A DNA stretch of 17,412 bases from Baffinella frigidus (taxonomy: Eukaryota; Cryptophyceae; Cryptomonadales; Baffinellaceae), in contig MU646423.1 in the NCBI GenBank assembly GCA_026770585.1, forward strand, positions 372,361 through 389,772, read 5' to 3'. A model generated the notes under the pieces. That model saw only the letters and a list, made by a program, of their open reading frames with translations. It did no database searches and had not been told where the DNA came from. Below, piece by piece: positions 9,001 through 16,028 of the stretch. Every line of letters starts with the position of its first letter. Positions within the stretch are counted from its first letter, which is position 1. The translations under genes and the position numbers were made by a program.

Positions 9001-12000
9001 AAAAGTCTGTGAGCCTTTAAGAACGAGCCCGTCCCCCACTTACGGCAGGCGGACAACCTTTCGATGGCAGGGTCATGTGGAATACGGTAGTGACCACGGT
9101 AAGGGCTCCGACGGCCGTCTCTTCCTTTCAGTCTCTTCCCAGGGGCGACACGCCCTACGGTACACGGTTTTAACGGTGTGGAGGTTTTAACCGTGTAAAG
9201 TATTGACCCTGCAATCGAGAGAGAAATGGATGAAAGCGGCGGAGGGCGCCCGAGGGAGGGTCTTGCCACGGGCATGGCTGCCCTTTTTTTCTCCCTCACT
9301 GTCTGAGAGGCTCGAGGATGATGGCAGGAAAGCTAGTGGGCATTTCAATGTGGTGTGCCCCCTCTCTGCCTGAGAGCCTTGTCCGGGGTGGCAGGCAAGC
9401 TAGTGGAAGTTGCGCTCGACCGCGGCTCTCCCGCTCACTTCCTTCAACAGACTCGCCAGCGCCAGGTTCTAGCTCTGCCTCACTCCGTTTCACCGACTAT
9501 TCTCGAGTTGGATTTGTACCGCGACCCCAGCATGTCAAACCCCGCACACTTCCTCCAACAGGCTCGACACCGCCAGGTTCTAACTCTGTCGCATTCGGGT
9601 TCACCGCCTATTCTCAAGTTGACATGCTGGGTTAGCGGTACACGTCCGTCAACTTGGGGAGGGGACATATCCCGGGCTCCACGTTGGTGAGTCGCCCGGT
9701 TGCTACCCAGCGGGGTTTTGCATCTGTTGGCTTCACCGAAACAATACACGAATGCCTCGCGTGGCTGCTCTACACGCTGAGTTATCGTCCCGACACGCAT
9801 AACCTGGTAACCCGTGACACTTTCTGCATCAGTTGAACTGATCAGCTGGAATGATTCATACGCCATAATGCTTGATCGCCCCGACACCCTGACTCATCGT
9901 CCCGGCACCAATAACCTGATACCTTATGACACTATTTGAATCAGTTAACCTGGCAACTCGTGACGTGGCAGCTGTTGAGACCATAACCTGTTTTGACAGG
10001 AAAGAACAGCATGTTGGAACAGCAGCCATGACCTGAAAACTCGTGGCAGTTGGAGTTGGAGCTGCGAGCGCGGGAGGAGGAGATCGCAAGCCTTCGGAAA
10101 GCTATTCACCAAGCTGATCCGGAGGCCCCGCGAAATGAGCTTGCATCCCTCCGAAATAACCTGTACGTCCCCCCTCGTAATCCACATTGACTTTTTTTGC
10201 TGGCACTTGGTTCGAGCCCTCTCTGGACGCCTTGAGTTAATGGTCGGACGTCATAAGTTCAATACAAATCTCTTCTCGTGCATGGTACTGATACAGACGC
10301 GGGTTGGTCTCGTGAGTCACGTTCGTTCTCCGGGGTACCCTTCTCGGGTACTTTAGCTTCTGCCCGCATTGGGTGCAGGCATAACGATGGCTGGTCACTT
10401 CCTTTTGAGCCTGATTCTTTATGCCTGCGCCGACCCTGCTCTTCCCGCCGTGGTGCTATATGATCAATACCCGGTGCCCCGCCCCGTTAGGTCCTTCAGG
10501 TTCTGTCAACTCTCACCATAGGCGGACACTGGAACGTAGCCTGCAGAAAGGCCCCTCTTCCATTCGGATCGCACCAAGCCCCGAAGGATCGCAGATAAAC
10601 CGGCAAAGTGGAAATAATTGCAAAATCACGAAATTTGCTAACCTGCACTCTGGAGCGCAGCGAGGATTCACGGAGGACGAATGAGAGACTCGAGGCACGC
10701 GTCCAACTTGTCACCGAGGTCTCCCTTTCTCTCCCTCCCTCTCTCTCTCTCTATCTATCCCCCTCTCGCTCTCTCTCCCCCTCTCGCTCTCTCTCGCTCT
10801 CGCTCTCTCGCTCGCTTGCTCTCTCTCTCTATTTCTCTTTCTCTCTCGCTCTCTCTCTCGCTAACAGTGGTTGCTCGCTGTTCGCAGAGGGAGGTGGCAG
10901 CACGACAGCTCTTTCTCTCTCTCGCTCTCTCTCTCTCTCGCTCTTTCGCTCGATCTCGCTCGCTCTCTCTCTCTCACACACACTCTAACGGTGGCTCCTC
11001 TCTGTGTGGTTCGACAGAGGGAGGTGGCAGCGCGACAGCGGCGCGACCAGCTCGAGCGTGAAGTCACGCGCCGCGATGGAGAGCACGCCGCTGTTGAAGT
11101 ACGCCAGGTACCATACCAGAATCTGCACGAAATTTACCACATAAATGCTCTGGGACGTGACCATTTGTGAAGTAATTTTGAGGTCACGCGAAGGGACGGC
11201 AAGCACGCCGCTGTCGTAGTACGTCGGGTCGTCCGGGAATCTGCACGAAATTTACTACACAAACGCTCTGGGACGTGACCATTTGTGTAGTAATTTTGAG
11301 GTGAAGCGAAGAGACGGAGAACACGCCGCTGTTGAAGTACGCCAGGTAACGCCGAGAGCTTGCTCGTTTCTTAAGGACCATGGACTATTGCATCATTTAA
11401 CTCAAGGCGTAAAGGCCTATCTGCGACCGAGGTCACGCGCCGCGACGAGGAGCACCAAGCTGTCGAACTACGCCAGGTCATCCGGGAAACACGTGATTTT
11501 ATTTCAGAAATCTGCACGAAATTTACTACGCAAAGGCTCTGTGTGTAGTAATTTTCGAAGTACATGGTCTTTCGACACCCCCAAACCGCCCCCATACTGT
11601 AGCAAATATAAAATATCCTGGAACAAACACATGAAAACTGGAGGTCTCGTCCCAAGGTAGTGCCGAAAGCGTACGTTGGCAAGTGCCTTACGTCCCGCGT
11701 ACGGAGTCGCGTCGAAATAAGTCCTTCTCTCTCTACCACAAGCTTTCTGTCTGGCAGGGGCTGGAGCGCGATGAGGCATGAAATTTACTACACAAATGCT
11801 CTGGCACGTGACCGTCTGTGTAGTAATTTTCGTTGCCAGCTTGAGATAACAATACGTGTTCCCGGAGCACAGGGGCTGGAGCGCGATGAGTCGAGGCGGC
11901 AGCGCGAGCGGGATGTTGAGCACGACGTGCTCGACAAATTTACTACATAACTGCTCTGGGACGTGATCATTTGTGTAGTAATTTTCGTGGAATTACAATA

Positions 12001-15000
12001 CTTGTTCGTGGATGACAGGGGCTGGAGAGGGATGAGGCAAGGCGGCAACGCGAGCGGGATGTGGAGGACGCCGCGCGCTTGACTCGCCTCGCGCTTGCAC
12101 GCGGCCAGGCGGTACCATACTCCCACCCTGGAGTCAACGTGGGGGCAAATGTTAGGTCAATCTCCCACCAATGCACTCGGAGTCAGCGTAATTGTATGGG
12201 AGCTGGCTCAAGAACCCATTGATTTGTCCATAAGTTGTTCATAGGGTAGGGTGGCTTAGTCGGTCGACAATCCGTGAAGAATCGATTGTCTCAGATTGAT
12301 GCTGATAATATAAGGATTGCCCTGCTGTTCCCCATCTCGATGATTGGCTAGTGAGACGGGAACTGATTCGCGATTGATGTGGGGAGTGAGGGGTGTGCCG
12401 CGTATTTGGAAAGAGGGGTGAGCATGGTGTGTGTGCGAAGAGAGTTTCTTGACACGTTGTTCGAAAGAGGTGTGAGCGTGAGGTTGTTGGAAACAGGTTG
12501 GAGCGTATATGTATTGTAAGGCCTCAATATGCAATATAATGCGTGCGGTGCGTGCAAGGAGAGCTTGTTGAGTGCGACTCACGTGATCTTCTTGACACGG
12601 TGTTCACCAACACTTCCTGGGAGAAGCGTCGCGAGGCTTTCCCCACCAAGCAAGGCTAGTGCTATTTCTGGAGAGTGTTGCAGCGGTGTCTTGGACATCT
12701 CTGAACCACCTGGTTGGCTAAACATCTTAAACCCCTACACCCTGAACACTCAACCGCAAACTGCAAACCCTAAACCCCAAACCCCAAGCCGTAAACCCCA
12801 CACCCTAACCCCTCTACCCTGGGGCAGATGGCGGTGGAGATGGCGGGTCTGCAAGAGAGCCTTGCAGAAGCCGTGGGCCTCAATCAAGGGCTGATGGACT
12901 CTGAAGCAAGCCTCAAGGAAAAGCTGCTGGAATCTGAAACACGGTGCACGCAAGAAGTGCTGGCCGCTTGGGCGAGTTTGTCGGACGGGCTGCTCGACGC
13001 TGACGCGAGGCTTGCTGGAGGGCTCCTGGATTCTGAGGCGAGGTTTAAGGACGGGATGCTGGATGCTGAAACGAGGCTCAAGGAGGGGCTGCTGGCTGCT
13101 GGAGCTGAGGTGCGGTGTGTGGATGCTGGTGCAGTTGATTCGTGATGCTGTTGCAGTCGATTCGTGATGCACGTTGTTGTTGATTCGACTCGTGATGCGC
13201 GTTGTTGATTTAATTCTTGATGCTGTTGCAGTCGATTCGTGATTCACGTTTTGTTGATTCGATTCGTGACGTCTGGCCGACGCGTGGCTTCCGCAAGGCG
13301 CACATTCGAGCATTCGAGTATCGGCAGTTATCACATCCAACGGCGTATTGACAGTCACTAGATGCTCAGTGGCTGATGATTGGCGCGCGTCGACCTGTCT
13401 CTCTCGGTGGAGACTGAGTTCTGCGGAAACTGAGCTGTGCCGAAACTGAGCTCTTCGGAAACCGAGCTTACGAAAACTGGAAGTTTTGCGAAACTGAAGT
13501 TTTGCGAACTTGTGAAGTTTTGCGAGGCGCCTCTGGCAGGCGGAACAGCAGCGGACAGCGAGGCTCGATGCCGAGCATCGCTGCAAGGTCGCCGAGAAAC
13601 TCTTGAAGAACGCCGAGAAACGCCTGGGCGACGCCGAGCAGCTCTGGAACGATGCTGAGAAACGCCTCGGTAACATCGAGCAACGCTGGACGGATTCGGA
13701 GCAACGCTGTAAGGATACGGAGCAACGCTGTAAGGTGTGCCTTTTTTCGCCCGCCCAGCCTCCTGCGGTTTCAGGGGTTCGGTTACAAACTTTTTGGCCG
13801 CGGATGGCCGTTGTTGATCTCAGTTCAGAACGTAGCGATGGTGTTCCGATGTGGCTCCGCGGGGGTGAGGGGTCAGGTGTGAGGGAGTCTGCCGTATCCA
13901 CGCGTGCTGATTATCATACTTGCCGACACAATCACGCGGATGAAAACTGGAAATGTCTCTTAAAACCACAACCACCTCTTGGTAAGGCGGGGTGAGAGTC
14001 CAGACTGTTGACTAACTCGAATGTCTCCTGGCAAGCCTGCTCTGATTGGTCATCGTTCTGATAGAGTGATTGTTGCTTCATTTTCCCACGAAACGAATGA
14101 GAAACAATGCCAAATGTTGACACGTTTGTACGAGCATCTTCAACTTGTGCCCGTGTTCCATTGTTCCCGCATAGCCAACAGATGTGAGAACTCCCTTTCT
14201 ACAAACCGTGTCGTGAAGCTTCGGTGGGACGGTTGTTCGCAGAGGGAGAGAGAGAGAGTTCATTATTGACACCAAACTGGTCCGCACCCGCTTCATCACC
14301 GAGATGATTTATCGGACCGTCCTCGCGCCATGATTGTCTGATTTCCATGTTCCCGATAGCCTCATATCCACCTCCCTACGCAGGAGGAGATGGTGCACTG
14401 GAAGCGCGAACAGCACCGCGGTCTCACCTCCCTGCTCTCAGACGCCCACAACGCGCTCGGCCAACTCGCCGAAATCCGAACGGAGACCACCACGCAACAC
14501 GCGACTGCCTTGATTGCTGCCAGGAGGGCACGGGCTACCCTCCTCCCAGAATTCCCCGGGCTGCGCGCCCCACCCTCCTCCCCTGTGTTGCAAGGGGCGG
14601 CGGCGGCGGGGAACTCCCTTCTTCCGCCTGGCGACTCGTTTCTCCTGAACCAAAGCCTCGAGGGCGTCCCGGGAGGTGGTGGACACTGTCCGCGAGGCAA
14701 TGGTTCAGGAGGTCTCGATGAAAGTAGCGCGGGCGCGCGCGGTGGGCGTGACGTTGTCCAATCGTCGGATGGTATCCAACCTCGCGTGCGGAGCGAGAGC
14801 GGTACCCTCGCGGAGCAGAGGGTCGCTGGCTTCCTCTCTCCGAAACGGAGCGTGTGGGAGAGGGTCGACGACGCACGCTTCACAAGCCTCCTTCTTTCCG
14901 CCGCGCCCCCTCCCGAGCAACCTCCTCTGCCTCCCGGGGTGCCTCCTGTTGAGGCACACGCGCCCCCACTACCCGACGCGCATCGCCTATCTTCGCAGCG

Positions 15001-15352
15001 CGGCACGCCGGGGGCGCTCCCCCTGCCCGACGCGGCGCCTCAGCCTCCAGGGTCATCCCTCCTGCCCGACGCGCACCGCCTACCCGCGGGGCGCGGCGCG
15101 GCGGGGAGCGTTCCGCCCGGGAGGGATGTCGCAGGGGGTGTCATCACAGGAAGTCATGTCCCAGGGGGTGGTATCTCAGGGGGGGGTATCACAGGGAGGG
15201 ATGTCGCAGGGGGGGGAGGTGACACGCGGAGCAATGTCAGCCCCCCGCAGGACGCTTCTGGTGCCTCGGATGCAGGTTCGAGCCCCGCCTCTCTTGACTT
15301 GTCCAGCTGGGGGTTGTGGAAGGACGGTGATTTTGACCAGGCAGGCGTTTGA
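6007..15352 (+). CDS. PDZ-domain and long coiled-coil protein, multi-exon
   Basis: Proposed exons: 6007-6132, 6304-6389, 7214-7352, 8144-8182, 8811-8858, 8963-9044 (weak), 9395-9465, 10050-10162, 10661-10718, 11018-11107, 11183-11227, 11301-11345, 11432-11476, 11758-11775, 11873-11926, 12019-12111, 12828-13109, 13540-13734 and 14384-15352. All joins keep phase. The PDZ domain is split over three exons: GGGGFLRIGERNVISSIL, then GPAHREGSILAGDEIVAVDG with SPQEI, then LLGIPGSPVRIK. This gives the usual strand, GDEI-x-AVDG and PGS-V-hydrophobic order. Coiled-coil segments follow (ARLERLATLQ, AREEEIASLRKA, NERLEARVQLVTE). PDZ domains bind C-terminal peptides, so a scaffold or cytoskeletal role is an inference only. 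The start is uncertain: ATG 6007 reads through a strong polypyrimidine-AG (ending near 6091-6093), so the first exon may begin at about 6094. The last exon could be read differently (see findings). Confidence 0.7.
6420..6489 (+). repeat. Degenerate telomere-like patch
   Basis: CCTAAACC, TTAAACCCCTAA and CCCTGAACCCTGAACCCTGG units, heavily mutated, lie in the intron between exons 6304-6389 and 7214-7352. Confidence 0.65.
6751..7182 (+). pseudogene. Three truncated tandem copies of the PDZ exon
   Basis: GATCGGGGAGAGGAACGTG after an AG occurs at 6752, 6842 and 7067 before the full exon at 7214. The second copy reads IGERNVISSILV and then diverges. The third reads IGEKNVVNSILVD and then reaches a stop. 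All three are followed by a shared non-exonic tail, GTGAGCTACAAAGT...GTTGTCTG-CAAAG. None has a donor in frame. Confidence 0.8.
6949..7040 (+). repeat. Three copies of GTCCGCGTTTATTTCGA with G-runs
   Basis: The 17-base motif occurs at 6949, 6994 and 7023, the last two each preceded by a run of 7-13 G. The array lies between the second and third PDZ exon copies. The G-runs could form unusual DNA structure, which is inference. Confidence 0.85.
7387..7450 (+). repeat. Perfect 32-bp tandem duplication
   Basis: The unit beginning GCGACTTTCGTGCCGGCC and ending CACATTTT is present twice without change (7387-7418 and 7419-7450). This implies a recent event. It is intronic, about 35 bases after the PDZ exon donor. 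Confidence 0.95.
7947..8009 (+). repeat. Dispersed ~62-bp repeat, copy 2
   Basis: This matches 3040-3103 in the neighbouring gene. The core GATGGACTGTATCCGTGAAG is identical. It lies in the intron before the last PDZ exon (8144-8182). Confidence 0.8.
8104..8129 (+). repeat. Very short telomere-like patch before the last PDZ exon
   Basis: AGGGTAGTAAACCCGAAACC and CCTAAACC lie about 14 bases before the acceptor at 8142-8143. Confidence 0.5.
8183..8520 (+). other. Intron 5' part with no recognised feature
   Basis: This 338-base stretch follows the PDZ exon at 8144-8182, with donor GTGCAC. I see no repeat and no exon with matching phase. A polypyrimidine-AG near 8470 has no convincing coding sequence after it. 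Confidence 0.4.
8521..8777 (+). repeat. Telomere-like array between duplicated exon starts
   Basis: A small part (8521-8563) and a main part (about 8601-8777) are made of CCCTAAA, CCCCAAA, CCCTGAA and CCCGAAA. The main part is flanked by a direct repeat (8557-8596 and 8782-8821) containing CACAGCTGACGT. The right copy runs into coding exon 8811-8858. Confidence 0.9.
8557..8596 (+). pseudogene. Partial copy of the acceptor and start of exon 8811-8858
   Basis: CCTGAGCCACACAGCTGACG followed by TCAGGGTGCCTGGGAC aligns with CCTGAGGCGCACAGCTGACG and TGAGGATGTCCGGGAC at 8788-8821. The copied piece is intron end, AG and the first 11-12 bases of the exon. The telomere-like array separates the two copies. 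Confidence 0.7.
8878..8947 (+). repeat. TTC/TCC triplet microsatellite
   Basis: Runs of CTT and CCT triplets lie directly after exon 8811-8858. They also supply a polypyrimidine tract for the possible acceptor at 8961-8962. Confidence 0.9.
9061..9218 (+). mobile_element. Possible small inverted-repeat (MITE-like) element
   Basis: TCGATGGCAGGGTCA at 9061-9075 and TGACCCTGCAATCGA at 9204-9218 are inverted repeats matching at 14 of 15 bases, 158 bp end to end. Related left-end sequence occurs at 15944-15985 and more weakly near 600-640. No target-site duplication was found, and there is no coding capacity. The interior has a doubled ACGGTTTTAACGGTGTGG / GGTTTTAACCGTGT motif. Confidence 0.45.
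9291..9406 (+). repeat. Tandem copy of the acceptor region of exon 9395-9465
   Basis: CTGTCTGAGAGGCT...GGCAGGAAAGCTAGTGG (9291-9339) recurs as CTGCCTGAGAGCCT...GGCAGGCAAGCTAGTGG (9360-9406). The second copy leads into the open KLVEVALDRG exon and the first does not. Confidence 0.75.
9430..9621 (+). repeat. Tandem copy of exon 9395-9465 3' end, donor and intron start
   Basis: CACTTCCTTCAACAG, CGCCAGCGCCAG, GTTCTA and TTCACCGACTATTCTC (9430-9511) repeat at 9541-9621, offset about 111 bp. Both copies keep a CGCCAG|GTTCTA donor. The first gives HFLQQTRQRQ and the second HFLQQARHRQ. Confidence 0.8.
9777..9952 (+). repeat. Tandem duplication with 112-bp offset
   Basis: CTGAGTTATCGTCCCGACAC, ATAACCTGGTA and ATCAGTTGAACTG (9777-9840) recur as CTGACTCATCGTCCCGGCAC, ATAACCTGATA and ATCAGTTAACCTG (9889-9952). 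Further ATAACCTG-like motifs occur near 9980. It lies in the intron before exon 10050-10162. Confidence 0.75.
10163..10660 (+). other. Intron without recognisable repeats or exons
   Basis: The intron runs from donor GTACGT (10163) to the acceptor at 10659-10660, joining phase-2 exons that read SLRNN|LEDSRR. I see no array or duplicate inside. It is one of the few plain introns here. Confidence 0.5.
10722..10862 (+). repeat. CT-rich tract (TCTCTCGC-type), first part
   Basis: Long CTCTCT, CTCGCT and CTCCCT runs begin right at the donor of exon 10661-10718. They serve as an extended polypyrimidine tract before the acceptor copies at 10887 and 11017. Confidence 0.9.
10864..10909 (+). pseudogene. 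Partial copy of the REVAARQ exon and its acceptor
   Basis: ACAGTGGTTGCTC...TTCGCAG then AGGGAGGTGGCAGCACGACAG (exon-like from 10888) copies the real acceptor and exon start at 10987-11038 (ACGGTGGCTCCTC...TTCGACAG, then AGGGAGGTGGCAGCGCGACAG). After seven codons it runs into CT repeat. Confidence 0.8.
10910..10983 (+). repeat. CT-rich tract, second part
   Basis: TCTCTCGCTC-type repeat ends with CACACACACTC before the acceptor of exon 11018-11107. It resembles the first tract and is probably part of the same duplication. Confidence 0.9.
11129..11180 (+). repeat. Hairpin element copy 1 (52 nt)
   Basis: GAAATTTACCACATAAATG pairs with CATTTGTGAAGTAATTTTG around the loop CTCTGGGACGTGAC. It fills most of the 75-nt intron 11108-11182. 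Confidence 0.85.
11183..11227 (+). CDS. Tandem 15-codon exon, copy 2
   Basis: This reads VTRRDGKHAAVVVRR in phase 0 after AG (11181-11182), with GTCGTC downstream. It duplicates the last 15 codons of exon 11018-11107 (VTRRDGEHAAVEVRQ). The donor context CGG|GTCGTC is weaker than in the other copies, so it may be skipped. Confidence 0.5.
11247..11298 (+). repeat. Hairpin element copy 2 (52 nt)
   Basis: GAAATTTACTACACAAACG pairs with CATTTGTGTAGTAATTTTG around the same 14-base loop as copy 1. It fills most of the 73-nt intron 11228-11300. Confidence 0.9.
11301..11345 (+). CDS. Tandem 15-codon exon, copy 3
   Basis: This reads VKRRDGEHAAVEVRQ in phase 0, with AG at 11299-11300 and donor CAG|GTAACG. 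It retains the full open frame and the best donor of the series, so it is likely a working exon. Confidence 0.6.
11432..11476 (+). CDS. Tandem 15-codon exon, copy 4
   Basis: This reads VTRRDEEHQAVELRQ in phase 0, with AG at 11430-11431 and donor CAG|GTCATC. The changes (G to E, A to Q, V to L) leave a charged helix-compatible sequence. The preceding 86-nt intron (11346-11431) is the only one of this series without the hairpin. Confidence 0.6.
11518..11556 (+). repeat. Hairpin element copy 3, internally deleted (39 nt)
   Basis: GAAATTTACTACGCAAAGGC and TGTGTAGTAATTTTC remain. The stretch matching GGGACGTGACCATT of the full copies is missing. It lies in the 281-nt intron 11477-11757. Confidence 0.85.
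11758..11778 (+). CDS. GLERDE exon copy 1, very short
   Basis: GGGCTGGAGCGCGATGAG follows a strong polypyrimidine-CTGGCAG acceptor, then GCATGA and a hairpin two bases into that. If GAG|GCATGA acts as a GC donor it is an 18-nt exon (11758-11775) in phase 0. Otherwise it is a decayed copy. Confidence 0.4.
11780..11831 (+). repeat. Hairpin element copy 4 (52 nt)
   Basis: GAAATTTACTACACAAATG and TCTGTGTAGTAATTTTC form the arms, with loop CTCTGGCACGTGAC. It directly follows the GLERDEA fragment. Confidence 0.9.
11873..11926 (+). CDS. GLERDE exon copy 2
   Basis: This reads GLERDESRRQRERDVEHD in phase 0 between CACAG and a possible GTGCTC donor, 18 codons. It parallels the first 18 codons of exon 12019-12111 (GLERDEARRQRERDVEDA). 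A hairpin starts eight bases after the donor. Confidence 0.5.
11935..11986 (+). repeat. Hairpin element copy 5 (52 nt)
   Basis: CAAATTTACTACATAACTG and CATTTGTGTAGTAATTTTC form the arms. The 3' remainder of this intron (TTACAATACTTGTTC...GACAG) is homologous to that of the preceding one (TAACAATACGTGTTC...CACAG). Confidence 0.9.
12112..12727 (+). other. Intron, mostly unique
   Basis: From donor GTACCA (12112) to the telomere-like array. The only structure seen is a direct repeat, TTTCTTGACACGTTGTTC (12445-12462) and CTTCTTGACACGGTGTTC near 12588-12605. No exon with a matching phase was found. Confidence 0.5.
12728..12821 (+). repeat. Telomere-like array abutting an acceptor
   Basis: Mixed CCCTAAA, CCCCAAA and CCCTGAA units end a few bases before GGGGCAG, the acceptor of the hendecad exon starting at 12828. 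Confidence 0.85.
12888..13109 (+). repeat. Hendecad (11-residue) coding repeats
   Basis: Six exact-length 33-bp units plus a partial one lie inside exon 12828-13109: GLMDSEASLKE, KLLESETRCTQ, EVLAAWASLSD, GLLDADARLAG, GLLDSEARFKD, GMLDAETRLKE, GLLAAGAE. There are no indels between units. Eleven-residue periodicity is typical of right-handed or lipid-binding amphipathic helices, and which applies here is unknown. Confidence 0.85.
13129..13271 (+). repeat. Minisatellite GTTGATTCGATTCGTGATGC-type
   Basis: About six irregular 21-28 bp units contain (T)CGATTCGTGATGC with GTTGCA or ACGTTGTT linkers. The array starts 20 bases after the donor of the hendecad exon. Confidence 0.85.
13410..13527 (+). 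repeat. Short tandem repeats GAAACTGAGCTNNNCG / AAGTTTTGCGAACT
   Basis: About four 15-17 bp units of GAAACTGAGCT type are followed by three AAGTTTTGCGA units. The array ends just before the GGCAG acceptor of exon 13540-13734. It is intronic by the phase model. Confidence 0.8.
13570..13734 (+). repeat. Heptad coding repeats
   Basis: Eight consecutive 21-bp units (the last is 18 bp): AEHRCKV, AEKLLKN, AEKRLGD, AEQLWND, AEKRLGN, IEQRWTD, SEQRCKD, TEQRCK. They lie inside exon 13540-13734, which ends AAG|GTGTGC. This is a regular left-handed coiled-coil period, in contrast to the hendecads one exon earlier. Confidence 0.85.
13735..14383 (+). other. Intron without clear structure
   Basis: A 649-nt intron joins the heptad exon and the last exon in phase 0. 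GGTTGTTCGCAGAGGGAG at about 14230-14248 resembles the acceptor and start of exon 11018-11107 and may be a remote decayed copy. The GA run following it closes the frame. Confidence 0.5.
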
Positions 15353-15481
15353 GGGGTTGGATGTGCGGAGTGTGCCCGGTTCAGTCACCGCCACGCTGAA
15401 ACCGATGTTTTGGTCAACAGCCATAGAACTCTGCACACCGTGAAATTGTCTGAGCCTGCTGACAGATGAACGTCCTTCTGT
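15353..15481. other. Short spacer after the PDZ gene stop
   Basis: Another frame stays open to about 15443 (ending AIELCTP), but nothing links it by splicing to the upstream exons with certainty. This may be 3' UTR. Confidence 0.4.
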
Positions 15482-15824
15482 CAAACCCTACCGCCCAACG
15501 CTCAAAGCCCCAACCCTACACCCTAAACCCCAAACCCCAAACCCTAAACCCTAAACCCTAAACCCTACACCCTTCACCCTACACCCTACACCCTACACCC
15601 TACACCCTACACCCTAAACCCTAAACCCTAAACTCTAAACACTAAAGCCCCATCCCTAAACCCTACACCCTGAACCCTAAACCCTAAATTCTAAACCCTA
15701 AACACTACACCCAAAACCCTACACCCTTCACCCTAAACCCTAAACCCTACACCCTAAACCCCAAACCCCAAACCCCAAACCCTAAACCCCAAACCCCAAA
15801 CCTAAACCCTAAACCCTAAACCCA
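15482..15824 (+). repeat. Telomere-like array, about 340 bp
   Basis: CCCTAAA, CCCTACA, CCCCAAA and CCCTTCA units, with a block of consecutive CCCTACA near 15575-15610. It lies between the PDZ gene and the last locus. Confidence 0.95.
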
Positions 15825-15943
15825 TATGCGCAGACAGCGAACAGCACCTTCAAGTTGAGAATAGTCGGGCAACCTGTGAGAGGCAGAGCTAGAACGCCCA
15901 CAGGGTTGTCTGGTTGAGCAGAGGGCTCTCGCCGGAACCCTCT

Positions 15944-15985
15944 TCGATTGCAGGGTCGGGTACCATGCGGTATTTGACCACGGGT
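15944..15985 (+). repeat. Relative of the 9061 inverted-repeat element
   Basis: TCGATTGCAGGGTC followed by GCGGTATTTGACCACGGG parallels TCGATGGCAGGGTC and ACGGTAGTGACCACGG at 9061-9100. No right-hand terminus was seen. Confidence 0.55.
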
Positions 15986-16028
15986 GTGAAAGACCCCAGG
16001 ACCCGACGCACCGCGCCACGGCTCAAAT

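Noticed and set aside
9318-9690. Two overlapping plus-strand frames with repeated segments
   Set aside because: Most of each comes from the tandem duplication at 9430-9621. Only the 9395-9465 part fits as an exon.
11129-11986. CRISPR-like array of regularly repeated palindromes
   Set aside because: The spacers are related coding exons, spacing is irregular and the DNA is eukaryotic with splice sites, so a CRISPR reading does not fit.
12204-12212. TGGCTCAAG, part of the dinoflagellate spliced-leader sequence
   Set aside because: A nine-base match in 17 kb is not unlikely by chance, the upstream bases do not match the leader, and it lies in the middle of an intron.
12750-13901. Long minus-strand reading frame (383 codons) with repeated QRCS/RRFSA units
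   Set aside because: It is the mirror of the 33-bp and 21-bp coding repeats on the plus strand, whose periodic units without indels keep an antisense frame open. The plus-strand exons have matching splice sites and phases.
14230-14333. Possible extra exon reading EFIIDTKLVRTRFITEM
   Set aside because: The phase does not match the exons on either side, the acceptor frame runs into a stop, and the upstream GA run looks like simple repeat.
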